From: Rhizobium leucaenae USDA 9039
GTDB lineage: Bacteria; Pseudomonadota; Alphaproteobacteria; Rhizobiales; Rhizobiaceae
NCBI RefSeq assembly: GCF_000426285.1
Contig: NZ_AUFB01000018.1
Location: 51,743-115,742 of the forward strand
Length of the DNA: 64,000 nucleotides
Direction of reading: 5' to 3'
Positions 9,390 to 18,427 of this stretch are shown one piece after another (position 1 is the stretch's first letter; each line of letters opens with the position of its first letter). The notes below the pieces were generated by a model that did not search any database, was not told the origin of the DNA, and saw only the letters and a program-made list of their open reading frames with translations. Made by a program: the position numbers and the translations under genes.

Positions 9390-10800
9390 ATTAGCCATTG
9401 GCGTGGACATTGGCGGCACGAATATCCGTGCGGCCCTCGTCTCCAAGCGAGGCGAAAACCTCAAAAAGCTGTCGGAGAGGACGCCGACCGATCCGCGGCA
9501 GGTCTTCGAGCGCGTCAAGGCGATGGTGAACCAACTCGATGAGGCCAACGTTGTTGGTCTCGGCATAGGCATTCCCGGCCGTGTCGACATTTCAAATCGC
9601 GCCGTTCTATCGGGCGGCATTTTGAATTTGGCCGGCATGGACCTCGTCGACCAGTTGGAGACAAGTCTCGGCAAGAGGGTCGTCATCGAAAATGATTGCA
9701 GCATGGCGCTCATCGCCGAAATGAGCATTGGTGCTGCCAAAGGTTTTCAAAGCGCCGCCATGCTGACCATCGGAACCGGAATCGGCGGCGCGGTTGCCCA
9801 GGACGGCAGGATTTATCACGGCCATAGGACTGCCGGACAGTTCGGTCACATCTGCGTTCAACACGATGGTCCCGAATGTACATGCGGAAGACGCGGATGC
9901 GTGGAAACCTTCAGCTCGGGAACGGCGCTGCGCCGGCATATACAAGAAGCGGGACTATCGGCCGCATCCATTGCCGATGTCTTTGAAATGGCGTCAAACG
10001 GCGATGTGACGGCCAGGGCGGTGTTACGCGCTTGGACGGCGCCCCTCCGTGTCGCGCTCGACAACATAGCTGCGACGATGGACCCGGAAATCATCGTGTT
10101 AGGAGGAGGCCTCGGCTCCGATGCGGCGCGAGCGCTTGCAGATCTTCCGGCCGTGGCGCCGTGGTTTCGCCCAACGATCCTGCCGGCCACACTCGGAGAT
10201 GACGCAGGGGTCATCGGCGCTGGCCTGTCGACGTTTTCAGGCACTTTCGGCTGTACAGAGAAGCGTGTTGTGCTGGTCAACGGCGTGCCGGCGTCGGGAA
10301 AAAGCCACCTCGCCAAATTGTTGTCACAGCGCACCGGATGGCCGGTCCTCTCGCTCGATGGCATCAAAAATCCCTTCCTGCAGCACATCGGCGGCGTAGA
10401 CCGGGAGTTCAATCGGACGCTCGGAAAGGCGAGCTACCAGGCTATTTGGTCGGCAATTCGTGAGGCGCCAGCCGGGTCGACCTTCATCATCGATGCGTGG
10501 TTCGGCTTTCAGCCCAAAACCGTGCTCGAGGCCTATATCAAGGATGCCAGGGTTGATCGTGTCGCAGAGCTTTGGTGCAAGGTTCCCGGCGTCGTTGCCG
10601 GCGACCGGTACGGGCGTCGCCTGAAAGACAGGCTGCCCGGTCATCCGGGAGCGGAATACATTCCGGAACTGGTGGCGCTCGCCGATCGTGCCGAACCCAT
10701 GGGATGCGGCCCATCGATGAGCGTCGACCAAACAAAGGAACCGGATATGGACGACGTCACTGCCTGGATTTCGAAGGTGTTTGGTCAGACATCAAAATAG
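9382..10800 (+). CDS. ROK-family sugar kinase fused to a P-loop kinase-like domain
   Basis: 472 residues with two domains. Residues 1 to about 285 are a ROK kinase: ATP motif DIGGTN (9-14), catalytic Asp in ENDCSMA (about 105), GTGIGG (131-136), and zinc ligands in CTCGRRGC (166-173). The usual AGExGH motif reads AGQFGH, Glu to Gln at a sugar-binding position. Residues from about 294 form a second nucleotide-binding domain with P-loop GVPASGKSH (301-309), like small AAA_33/gluconate-kinase-type enzymes. The fusion is continuous with no frameshift. With an aldolase upstream and an importer downstream, two successive phosphorylations are conceivable. Confidence 0.88.
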   Translation: MSELAIGVDIGGTNIRAALVSKRGENLKKLSERTPTDPRQVFERVKAMVNQLDEANVVGLGIGIPGRVDISNRAVLSGGILNLAGMDLVDQLETSLGKRVVIENDCSMALIAEMSIGAAKGFQSAAMLTIGTGIGGAVAQDGRIYHGHRTAGQFGHICVQHDGPECTCGRRGCVETFSSGTALRRHIQEAGLSAASIADVFEMASNGDVTARAVLRAWTAPLRVALDNIAATMDPEIIVLGGGLGSDAARALADLPAVAPWFRPTILPATLGDDAGVIGAGLSTFSGTFGCTEKRVVLVNGVPASGKSHLAKLLSQRTGWPVLSLDGIKNPFLQHIGGVDREFNRTLGKASYQAIWSAIREAPAGSTFIIDAWFGFQPKTVLEAYIKDARVDRVAELWCKVPGVVAGDRYGRRLKDRLPGHPGAEYIPELVALADRAEPMGCGPSMSVDQTKEPDMDDVTAWISKVFGQTSK

Positions 10801-10816
10801 CCGCCTCCCAGGCGGC
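10800..10816 (+). terminator. Hairpin immediately after the kinase gene
   Basis: A 7-bp perfect GC-rich stem (GCCGCCT / AGGCGGC) with a CCC loop begins at the last base of the kinase stop codon. No T-run follows, so it is a weak terminator or an mRNA-stabilising hairpin between the enzyme genes and the importer genes. Confidence 0.4.
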
Positions 10817-10950
10817 CAATCAAAGCTCGACCCCGACTTGCAAACGCCGTGCGACATCTTGTTGGCGGCAGAGTGCGATGCTTTGCCAATCCCTTTGATT
10901 TATAAGCTATTTCAAATGGATACCCGAAATTATTTACAGAAAAAAATTAC

Positions 10951-10980
10951 TTGACGGCCCGCTGTAAGCCGCTGATTATC
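10951..10980 (+). promoter_or_regulatory. Possible sigma-70-type promoter of the RbsB-like gene
   Basis: TTGACG at 10951-10956 and ATTATC at 10975-10980 are separated by 18 bases, in an AT-rich stretch 45-75 bases before the binding-protein ATG, which has a strong AGAGGAGG site. The importer could therefore be transcribed independently of the aldolase-kinase pair. Confidence 0.4.
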
Positions 10981-11024
10981 CGTTCTGCCGGACAGGGGAG
11001 GTCTGGTTTCAAGAGGAGGAAAAT

Positions 11025-12014
11025 ATGGAGCGCCGTTCATTTCTTAAGGCCACTGCTGTGGCAACGCTTGCCACCGGTGTTTCGGCTGTCGCCGGAAGCG
11101 TCAAGGCACAAGACAAGAAGTTTACTATTGCCCTAATTCCAGGTCTCACGACGGATGCCTTTTATATCACCATGCGCAAGGGCGCTGAGGCCGCCGCCAA
11201 GGCGGTGGGTGCTGAACTCATGTTCCAGGGCGCATCCGATTTCAATCCAGTCACACAGGTTCCGGTTCTCGATGCCGTCATCGCCAAGAAGCCGGATGCA
11301 ATCCTGATTGCGCCGACCGATAAGGATCAGTTGATCCAGCCGCTGAAGAAAGCTGCCGATGCGGGTATTCCCATTATCACGGTCGATACGTTCATTGGCA
11401 CCGGCGTTTATCAAACCGGCAGCGGCGATGCCGATTTTCCGCTTTCCTACATCGCCTCGGACAACCTGCTCGGTGGGGCAATTGCGGCGCGCGCGCTCGC
11501 AAAGGCTGTCGGGGAAAAAGGCAAGGTCTACGTTTCAAATGTGAAGCCAGGCATCTCGACGACGGACCAACGCGAGCAGGGTTTCAAGGACGAGATGAAA
11601 AAATATCCGAACATCACCGTTCTCGAAACGCAGTATAATGACGACGATGCCAACAAAGCAGCGTCGCAGCTTCAGGCCGTCTACGCCCGTAACTCGGACC
11701 TCGACGGCGTTTTCGGTGCCAACCTGTTCTCCGCGCTCGGCGCCGCAAACGGTGTGCAGCAGGCAGGTCAGACCGGCAAGATCCGCGTCGTCGCCTTCGA
11801 TGCGCCGACGACGATCGTCGACAATATCAATTCCGGCTTGGTCGATCTCGCGATTGCGCAGCATCCGGCGGAAATCGGCTATTTCGGTGTGATGGCAGCT
11901 TACGCCCATCTGACCGGCAACTCGATCCCGACCTCCATCGGTACCGGTTTCACGGTCATCGACAAATCGAATGTCGCCGACAAGAATGTCGCGAAATTCA
12001 TCTACTCCGATTGA
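11025..12014 (+). CDS. Sugar ABC transporter substrate-binding protein, RbsB type
   Basis: 329 residues. A Tat-like signal (MERRSFLKATAVATLATG) ends near VKAQ. The mature part is a type-1 periplasmic-binding fold, as in ribose, xylose and allose binding proteins (FTIALIPGLTTDAFYITMRKG; later AFDAPTTIVDNINSGLVDL). An AGAGGAGG ribosome site precedes the ATG. It supplies the permease and ATPase encoded next. The adjacent ROK kinase and aldolase suggest a hexose or ketose substrate that is phosphorylated after entry. Confidence 0.92.
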   Translation: MERRSFLKATAVATLATGVSAVAGSVKAQDKKFTIALIPGLTTDAFYITMRKGAEAAAKAVGAELMFQGASDFNPVTQVPVLDAVIAKKPDAILIAPTDKDQLIQPLKKAADAGIPIITVDTFIGTGVYQTGSGDADFPLSYIASDNLLGGAIAARALAKAVGEKGKVYVSNVKPGISTTDQREQGFKDEMKKYPNITVLETQYNDDDANKAASQLQAVYARNSDLDGVFGANLFSALGAANGVQQAGQTGKIRVVAFDAPTTIVDNINSGLVDLAIAQHPAEIGYFGVMAAYAHLTGNSIPTSIGTGFTVIDKSNVADKNVAKFIYSD

Positions 12015-12027
12015 TCGGATGATGTCT

Positions 12028-12051
12028 GCGCCTCGCCCAAGGGCGAGGCGC
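12028..12051 (+). terminator. GC-rich hairpin between binding-protein and permease genes
   Basis: An 11-base inverted repeat (GCGCCTCGCCC, AA, GGGCGAGGCGC) lies 14 bases after the binding-protein stop. There is no T-run. Such intra-operon hairpins typically protect the upstream message or cause partial termination, giving more binding protein than permease. Confidence 0.55.
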
Positions 12052-12120
12052 ATCCTTGATCATAGTAGAGGGACTGGCGTGGCGACTTTTGTGCGTCCTC
12101 GCTCGAGTTCGGGTTGATTT

Positions 12121-13185
12121 ATGAGCATCGACAATATCGAGACCCGCCAGGCGGATCAGCATGTGGCGCCGGAGGCGGACCACGGCGATCAGGCAAAAAC
12201 CATCGTCAACCGCATTGCCCAGTTGCGTGCATGGCTCTTTCTTGCCGCGCTGATCGTGATTTTTGAGATCTGGGCGCGTATCGATTTCGGCGGCACCTTT
12301 GTCGGCTCGGCCTTCAACTGGCAGTCGGTCGCCGTTTTTGCCGTGGCGCCCCTCCTGCTTGCCATCGGCCAGACCTTCGTCATCATATCCGGTGGCATCG
12401 ACCTTTCGACCGGCTTCATCATGGGTCTCGCCGCAGTCGTTGCCGCGCATATCACCAATATGGTCGGCCTTTACATGCCGCTGCCGGTAGCCATGGTTTT
12501 CGGCATACTCGTCGCTATGGCCGCCGCCACGGTGCCCGGCTGCATCAATGGCCTTTTGATTTCGCGGCTCAAGGTTCCACCCTTCATCGGCACGCTTGGC
12601 ATGTTCGGTGTTGCGCGCGGCACCGCGTTTCTTCTCGCCGGTGGCACGACCGTGCCGGTCAAGAATTCCTATTTTGCCGAGCTCGGCAACGGCCGTTTCT
12701 ATGGTGTGCCCTATCTCGTCATCGTCACGCTGATCTTCGTGGTGATCATGCATTACCTGCTGAGCCAGACACGCTTTGGCCAGCACAATTATGCGATCGG
12801 CGCCAATGCTCAGGCGGCACGGCGGGCCGGTATCGATATAAAATTCCATCTCCTGCGGCTCTATATGCTTTCGGCGATCTGCGCGGGTCTCGGTGGCGCG
12901 CTCTATGCCGCCCGCTTCACCGCCGGTGCTGCCCAGGCGGGTGAACCGCTGCTGCTCGACAGCGTGGCTGCGGTCGTCATCGGCGGCGCCAGCCTGTTTG
13001 GCGGTTCGGGCACGATCATCGGCACTATTGCAGGCGCGCTGGTCATCGCCGTCATTCAATACGGCTTGGTTTTCATGAATGTGGAGCCGTTCTGGCAGTT
13101 CATCGCCGTCGGCATCGTCATCATCATTTCGGTGCTCATCGACCAGGCGCAGCGCCGCTTCAGCGGAGCAAAACAGGATGAATAG
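12121..13185 (+). CDS. Sugar ABC transporter permease, RbsC type
   Basis: 354 residues, mostly hydrophobic after about residue 40, with 8-10 predicted membrane segments and the family segment GGIDLSTGFIMGLAA. GGASLFGGSGTIIGTIAGAL near the C-terminus is the conserved RbsC/BPD_transp_2 motif. The last 8 bases overlap the ATPase gene. It forms the homodimeric channel of the RbsB-like importer. Confidence 0.93.
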   Translation: MSIDNIETRQADQHVAPEADHGDQAKTIVNRIAQLRAWLFLAALIVIFEIWARIDFGGTFVGSAFNWQSVAVFAVAPLLLAIGQTFVIISGGIDLSTGFIMGLAAVVAAHITNMVGLYMPLPVAMVFGILVAMAAATVPGCINGLLISRLKVPPFIGTLGMFGVARGTAFLLAGGTTVPVKNSYFAELGNGRFYGVPYLVIVTLIFVVIMHYLLSQTRFGQHNYAIGANAQAARRAGIDIKFHLLRLYMLSAICAGLGGALYAARFTAGAAQAGEPLLLDSVAAVVIGGASLFGGSGTIIGTIAGALVIAVIQYGLVFMNVEPFWQFIAVGIVIIISVLIDQAQRRFSGAKQDE

Positions 13186-13924
13186 CGCAGCGCCCCTTCT
13201 CGAAGTCCGGAATCTGTCGCGCTATTTCGGCGCCGTCCAAGCCTTGGACAATTGCTCGATGGTGGTCCACCCCGGCGAGGTCGTCGCGCTGGCAGGCGAT
13301 AACGGCGCCGGCAAAACGACGATGATCAAGACGATCTCGGGTGTCTATCCGCCGACGGCCGGCGAAATCCTGATCGAGGGACAGCAGGTCACCTTCTCCT
13401 CGCCACAGGATGCGCGGGAGAAGGGAATTGAGACGATCTATCAGGATTTGGCTCTTGCCGACAATCTGACGATCGGCTCCAATATCTTCCTCGGGCGGGA
13501 ACCGATGAAGAAGCTCTTCGGCTTCCTGCCCGTCATCGACCGGAAGGCCATGGCGGAAGCCGCGCGCGCCACGATGGCGCAGCTCGACTTCCATGTGAAA
13601 AGGCTCGATGCGCCGGTGAGCAACTTTTCCGGCGGTCAGCGCCAGGCGGTCGCGATCGGGCGGGCGGTCTATTGGAATGCCCGCATCCTGATCATGGACG
13701 AGCCGACCGCGGCGCTGGGCGTGCCGGAACAGCGCAAGGTCGTGGCATTGATCAAATCACTGAAGGCCCAGGGCCGCGGTGTGATCTTCATCTCGCATAA
13801 TCTGCAGGATATTTTCGCCGTCTCCGACCGCATCGTCGTCCTTCGCCGCGGCATCGTTGCCGGAGAGCGCAAGATCAGCGAAACGACACATGAGGAAGTC
13901 GTCAAGCTGATGATTGGCGGTTAA
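13178..13924 (+). CDS. Sugar ABC transporter ATP-binding protein (single domain)
   Basis: 248 residues from ATG 13178 (ATGAATAG overlap with the permease stop). It contains Walker A GDNGAGKTT, signature FSGGQRQAVAIGRAV and Walker B ILIMDEPTAAL. Unlike RbsA, which carries two ABC cassettes, this protein has only one, so it should act as a homodimer, as in FrcA-type fructose importers of rhizobia. Its 3' end overlaps the converging treZ gene by 23 bases. Confidence 0.93.
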   Translation: MNSAAPLLEVRNLSRYFGAVQALDNCSMVVHPGEVVALAGDNGAGKTTMIKTISGVYPPTAGEILIEGQQVTFSSPQDAREKGIETIYQDLALADNLTIGSNIFLGREPMKKLFGFLPVIDRKAMAEAARATMAQLDFHVKRLDAPVSNFSGGQRQAVAIGRAVYWNARILIMDEPTAALGVPEQRKVVALIKSLKAQGRGVIFISHNLQDIFAVSDRIVVLRRGIVAGERKISETTHEEVVKLMIGG

Positions 13925-15728
13925 CAGATTGAATGTGCCGGTTACCGCCTTGGTCATCGAGGATGACCGAAGACAGGCCCCAAGCGACAGTCCAAGGGCC
14001 GATTTGACCGCTGGAAATGCTACCTGATGTAAAGAGTGTCTGCGCCTCCGGAGGAATTGCTGCGGCAACAGCCTCGTCCGACAAATTGGCAACGAGACCG
14101 AGAGTTGTCTGGCCCAGCCGCCATGTAACCCGCACCAGCGGCCCTCCTTTTTCGTGGATGGCCGAGTGACCTTTTGCATGCTTGAGAAGCGGTACGATCT
14201 TTTCGCGCCGGAGGGTTATCAACCGCTCATAATATGCATTGAGGGCATTGTCCTTCTCAGCCTCGTCCCAACGCAGTTTGGCGCTTCGAAAAGTGCCCTG
14301 GCTGGTCGGATCGGGCGCATCCTCCGCATCGAAGCCCGGCAGGCGCGATAGTTCCTCCTTGCGGCCAAGCCTCACCTTGCTGTTCAACTCCTCGCCGAGA
14401 TCGCAAAAGAAAGGAAAGGGTGCCGTGGTCCCCCATTCCTCACCCATGAACAGCATCGGGATTTGCGGTGAGAGCAGATAAATCGCCGCTATTGCCTTGA
14501 TGGCATCGATCGAACGGGAAGCAACCATGCGGTCGCCCATTGCCCTGTTGCCAATCTGATCGTGATTCTGGATGAATGAGATGAAGGCCGTTGGCGGCAG
14601 ACCGGCGCTAGGCGATCCTCTGGACCGCCCTCGATATCTCATATCTTCCCCTTGAAACACGAAGCCCTCGGCAAGCGCCCGGCCGAGATGCGCTCTATAA
14701 TCGACATAATCCTGGTAGTAGCCGAAGGTCTCGCCGGTCGCCGCGACATGAAACGCATGGTGGATGTCGTCATTCCATTGAGCCGTGAAGTGATGGGGCT
14801 TGCCATCGGGGTCACGGGCCAAAAGATCTGAATTGTTGTCCTCATTCTCGAGGATCAGATGAATGTGGCGTTCCGGAAACGCCCGTCTGAGGCTGTCGGC
14901 CAGTTCCCTGAGGACATGCGGATCACTGTCGTCCTTGATTGCGTGAACGGCATCGAACCGCAGACCGTCGATGCGAAAGACGCTCAGCCAGTAGATTGCG
15001 TTTTGAATAACAAACTCGCGAACGAAGCGGCTGCCTTCGCCATCATAGTTGAGGCCGTTGCCCCAGGGGCTTTGGTGCCGGTCGTTGAAGATCGGAGCAT
15101 AGAGCGGCAGGTAATTTCCCTCCGGTCCGAAGTGGTTGTAGACGACATCCAGAAAGACGCAGATGCCGCGCTCATGCGCGGCGTCCACGAGCGTCTTCAG
15201 ATCTTCGGGACGGCCATAGCTGCCGTCCGGCGCATAAGGCAGAACGCCGTCATAGCCCCAGTTGTACCGCCCTGGAAAATCACTGAGCGGCATGAGCTGT
15301 ATCGCAGTGATGCCGAGCCGCTGCAGATGATCCAGCTTTTCGATGGCCGACAGAAACGTGCCGGCTTCCGTAAAGGCCCCGACATGCAGCTCGTATATGA
15401 CGATTTCCTCCCAAGGCCGGCCTTCCCAGTGCTGCACGCGCCACTCGAACGCGTGATCGATCAATTCGCTCGGGCCATGAACATCGTTCGGCTGAAAACG
15501 GGAGGCTGGATCCGGCACCTCTGTGCCGTCGGGGAGAATGAACTTGTAGAGATCACCCGGCCGTGCCTCGGCTACTTCGGCAACGTGCCAACCGTCTTGC
15601 TGCGGTCGCATCTCCCATTCCCCGCGGCTCTCAATGCTGACTTTCAGGCGGTCCTGCAATGGCGCCCATAGCCGGAATGTCACGCTATGCGCTTTGATAT
15701 CGGGCCCGAAGGTGAAGCTGTCTTGCAT
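13902..15728 (-). CDS. treZ: Malto-oligosyltrehalose trehalohydrolase
   Basis: 608 residues, GH13 family. An N-terminal carbohydrate-binding-like domain (GPDIKAHSVTFRLWAPLQDR) precedes an amylase barrel with IDGLRFDAVHAI (nucleophile Asp), LILENEDNN (acid Glu) and FIQNHDQIGNR. It releases trehalose from the malto-oligosyltrehalose made by TreY. The start at 15728 has GGAGGCG in front. The C-terminus runs about 20 residues past the usual beta-sandwich end, into the 3' end of the converging ABC ATPase gene. It is transcribed divergently from treY with a perfect EcfG-type promoter. Confidence 0.95.
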   Translation of the reverse strand: MQDSFTFGPDIKAHSVTFRLWAPLQDRLKVSIESRGEWEMRPQQDGWHVAEVAEARPGDLYKFILPDGTEVPDPASRFQPNDVHGPSELIDHAFEWRVQHWEGRPWEEIVIYELHVGAFTEAGTFLSAIEKLDHLQRLGITAIQLMPLSDFPGRYNWGYDGVLPYAPDGSYGRPEDLKTLVDAAHERGICVFLDVVYNHFGPEGNYLPLYAPIFNDRHQSPWGNGLNYDGEGSRFVREFVIQNAIYWLSVFRIDGLRFDAVHAIKDDSDPHVLRELADSLRRAFPERHIHLILENEDNNSDLLARDPDGKPHHFTAQWNDDIHHAFHVAATGETFGYYQDYVDYRAHLGRALAEGFVFQGEDMRYRGRSRGSPSAGLPPTAFISFIQNHDQIGNRAMGDRMVASRSIDAIKAIAAIYLLSPQIPMLFMGEEWGTTAPFPFFCDLGEELNSKVRLGRKEELSRLPGFDAEDAPDPTSQGTFRSAKLRWDEAEKDNALNAYYERLITLRREKIVPLLKHAKGHSAIHEKGGPLVRVTWRLGQTTLGLVANLSDEAVAAAIPPEAQTLFTSGSISSGQIGPWTVAWGLSSVILDDQGGNRHIQSVNRQSSA

Positions 15729-15769
15729 GTCGCCTCCATGTCAGTCGCTTCAAACTCTGCGGATTCTCC

Positions 15770-15794
15770 AACGCATCTTGTCGGCGAGTGTTCC
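15770..15794 (-). promoter_or_regulatory. EcfG-type promoter of treZ
   Basis: Read on the minus strand: GGAAC (15794-15790), 16 bases, CGTT (15773-15770), an exact match to the alphaproteobacterial general-stress (EcfG/RpoE2) consensus, about 42 bases upstream of the treZ ATG. Its -35 element lies only 6 bases from the -35 element of the divergent treY promoter. Confidence 0.75.
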
Positions 15795-15800
15795 TGCGCC

Positions 15801-15825
15801 GGAACAGATCTTGTTCGGCTCCGTT
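15801..15825 (+). promoter_or_regulatory. EcfG-type promoter of treY
   Basis: GGAAC (15801-15805), 16 bases, CGTT (15822-15825), an exact EcfG consensus match. It ends about 30 bases before the treY ATG, leaving a short leader with an AAGGGAAAG ribosome site. Confidence 0.75.
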
Positions 15826-15856
15826 GATAGAAGCCATTCTTATCCAAGGGAAAGCC

Positions 15857-18343
15857 ATGCGTGTTCCGACCTCCACCTACCGTCTGCAATTTCGCGGCGA
15901 CCTCACATTCGAGCGGGCGAGCGAGCTTGTTCCCTGTCTGAAAGACCTCGGCATCAGCCACCTCTACGCCTCGCCGATCTTCACCGCCGTGAAGGGTTCG
16001 ACGCACGGCTACGACGTCACCGATCCAAACGAGATCGATCCGGCAATCGGCGGCCGAAAGGGGTTCGACATCTTGACGGCAACTTTGCAGAAAGCCGGGC
16101 TCGGCCTCATCGTCGATATCGTTCCGAACCATATGGCTACCTCGCTGGAAAACGCCTGGTGGCGCGACGTTCTGAGACATGGGCCGAAGAGCGTCTACGC
16201 ACGACATTTCGACATCGACTGGAGCGAGAAGCTGACATTGCCGCAGCTTGGAAAGCCCTTCGAACAAGCCCTTGCGGCCGGCGAGCTTCAACTGCGCTAC
16301 GATGCCATCGACGATCTTTTGCAATTGGCTTATTTCGACAACTACTTCCCGCTTTCCGAAGACAGTGCCGAGCTTGTGATGACGCAGACGGGAACAGATG
16401 CGGAGCGACTGCAGGCGTTCTCGATAGATGCGGCCAAAATGAAGGAGCTGATCGACAAGCAGCACTGGCAGTTGCTGTATTGGAAGGATGCCGCTCGGCA
16501 CCTCAACTATCGCCGCTTCTTCGAGGTCGCAGGGCTGGTTGGTATAAGAGTGGAAGACGAGCGGGTCTTTGAAGAGACGCATCGGCTGACGATAGAATTG
16601 GTCCGTTCCGGGCAAGTGCAGGGTTTACGCATCGACCATGTCGACGGGTTGGCGAATCCCAAAACCTATCTCGAACGGCTGCGGCGGGCGGTCGGCGATG
16701 ACACGTTCATCGTGGTGGAAAAAATCCTTGGTCCTGACGAGACCTTGCCGGCGGACTGGCCCGTGTCCGGAACCACAGGATACGAATTCATCTCCGCCAT
16801 GCCGGACCTCTTCGTTGCAGGAGACGGGCTGAAAAAAATCGAAGCCGCGTACCAGATCGTTGACAACGAGCATGCCGATTTTGCCGCTGGTCTGCGCAAC
16901 GCGAAGCTCCTGATGATCGAGCGTAATTTCGCAGGCGAGACAGCTCGTCTGACCAAGCTCGCTTATTTGATCTTTCCTGGGTTGAGCGAAGCGGAGATAT
17001 CCTCTGCGCTTCGGGAGCTGGTGGTCGCGTTTCCGGTCTATCGCACCTATGGCTGCCGAGGAGCTTTGTCTGCGGAAGATGCAGCGGTCGTTCGTAAAGC
17101 TGTCGACAAGGCGCGAGCCAAATTGCCGGCAGTGGAAGCGCTGGATGCGATAGAAAGCCTGCTGCGTGGAGAAATAGCCGATCACCGGGCTGCGGAGTTC
17201 CGCGCGAGATTTCAGCAACTCAGCGGTCCGGTCATGGCAAAGTCTGTCGAAGACACGCTTTTTTATCGGTACACTCCCCTTATCGCGATGAATGAGGTGG
17301 GTGGCGAACCCGCGATGTCGCCGCGTGGCGTTGCTGCCTTCCATCAATCGATGGCGGTACGAATGAAACGCCAGCCTCATGGGCTTTCCGCCACGTCGAC
17401 GCATGATACGAAACGCGGAGAAGATGCGCGCGCACGTCTGTACAGCCTTTCGCAGTATCCTGACGTCTGGATCGAAGGTGTTGCGCGATGGCGTGCTTTG
17501 AATGCGGCCTTTCGCACCGATCTTCCAGACGGACCGGCGCCGGAACCGAATGTCGAATGGATGTTGTATCAGGCCCTCGCCGGAATCTGGCCGGCCGATA
17601 TTGAGCAAAGCAATAGGGACGAACTGAAAGAACGGTTTGCTGCTTATGTGCTGAAGGCCATACGCGAGGCAAAGCTGCGAACGGACTGGATGGATGAAAA
17701 GCCCGCCTATGAAAAGGCGGTGCTGGATTATGCCGGCGCTTTGCTTTCGCCTCAAAATCGAGCCTTCCGGAATGACTTTGAGAAGACGCTACAGCCGTTT
17801 ATTAGGCTGGGTTATTTGAACAGCCTCTCTCAGGTACTGATCAAACTCACTGCCCCTGGCATTCCCGATATCTACCAAGGCGCTGAAGGTCTCGATTTCA
17901 GTATGGTCGACCCCGATAACCGAAGGCCGATCGATCGCCAGCCAGTCGGCACGTCGCAGAACCAATCGCCGTTCGAAGAATCGTGGGCGCTATCCCTGAA
18001 ACGGCAGATCATCCGAACCGTCCTTCGCCATCGCAACAGCCATCCCGAACTCTTTCTCGAGGGCGGCTATCTGCCGCTTGAGGTCAAAGGAGAGCGATCG
18101 GACAATCTCGTCGCCTTCGCGCGAATTCGCCAGAAAGACGCGGCAATCACGATCGTCCCGCGGCTGGTCGATGCCGGCGGGACCGGATGTGATTACTGGC
18201 AGGGCACGGTCATATCGATACCGCCACGGTTCGGCCGGCAAATGCGCGATCTGCTGACGGGTAAATCGCTGGCTGCGGGCGATATTTCGGCGGCGCGGTT
18301 GTTTGAAGATCACCCCATCTCGTTTCTCGTCACGTCCGACTAG
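15857..18343 (+). CDS. treY: Malto-oligosyltrehalose synthase
   Basis: 828 residues from ATG 15857 (MRVPTSTYRLQF), preceded by AAGGGAAAG; an upstream ATG at 15788 lies before the putative transcription start and is disfavoured. It is a GH13 enzyme that turns the reducing-end alpha-1,4 bond of a glucan into an alpha,alpha-1,1 bond. Motifs: VDIVPNHMA, LRIDHVDGLANP, VVEKILGPDE, and ATSTHDTKRGED, which is diagnostic for TreY. TreZ (divergent) and the debranching enzyme GlgX (downstream) complete glycogen-to-trehalose conversion. Confidence 0.95.
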   Translation: MRVPTSTYRLQFRGDLTFERASELVPCLKDLGISHLYASPIFTAVKGSTHGYDVTDPNEIDPAIGGRKGFDILTATLQKAGLGLIVDIVPNHMATSLENAWWRDVLRHGPKSVYARHFDIDWSEKLTLPQLGKPFEQALAAGELQLRYDAIDDLLQLAYFDNYFPLSEDSAELVMTQTGTDAERLQAFSIDAAKMKELIDKQHWQLLYWKDAARHLNYRRFFEVAGLVGIRVEDERVFEETHRLTIELVRSGQVQGLRIDHVDGLANPKTYLERLRRAVGDDTFIVVEKILGPDETLPADWPVSGTTGYEFISAMPDLFVAGDGLKKIEAAYQIVDNEHADFAAGLRNAKLLMIERNFAGETARLTKLAYLIFPGLSEAEISSALRELVVAFPVYRTYGCRGALSAEDAAVVRKAVDKARAKLPAVEALDAIESLLRGEIADHRAAEFRARFQQLSGPVMAKSVEDTLFYRYTPLIAMNEVGGEPAMSPRGVAAFHQSMAVRMKRQPHGLSATSTHDTKRGEDARARLYSLSQYPDVWIEGVARWRALNAAFRTDLPDGPAPEPNVEWMLYQALAGIWPADIEQSNRDELKERFAAYVLKAIREAKLRTDWMDEKPAYEKAVLDYAGALLSPQNRAFRNDFEKTLQPFIRLGYLNSLSQVLIKLTAPGIPDIYQGAEGLDFSMVDPDNRRPIDRQPVGTSQNQSPFEESWALSLKRQIIRTVLRHRNSHPELFLEGGYLPLEVKGERSDNLVAFARIRQKDAAITIVPRLVDAGGTGCDYWQGTVISIPPRFGRQMRDLLTGKSLAAGDISAARLFEDHPISFLVTSD

Positions 18344-18374
18344 CTTGGCGGCCAATCCACAGCTTCAGGCCGCC

Positions 18375-18400
18375 GGAACAAAGCGTCACGTTGCGGTGTT
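18375..18400 (+). promoter_or_regulatory. Near-match EcfG-type promoter of glgX
   Basis: GGAAC (18375-18379), 17 bases, TGTT (18397-18400), 28 bases before the glgX start. One mismatch to CGTT. It would allow stress expression of glgX independent of read-through from treY. Confidence 0.5.
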
Positions 18401-18427
18401 TGTGGTTGCACCAACGAAGAGGCTTCG

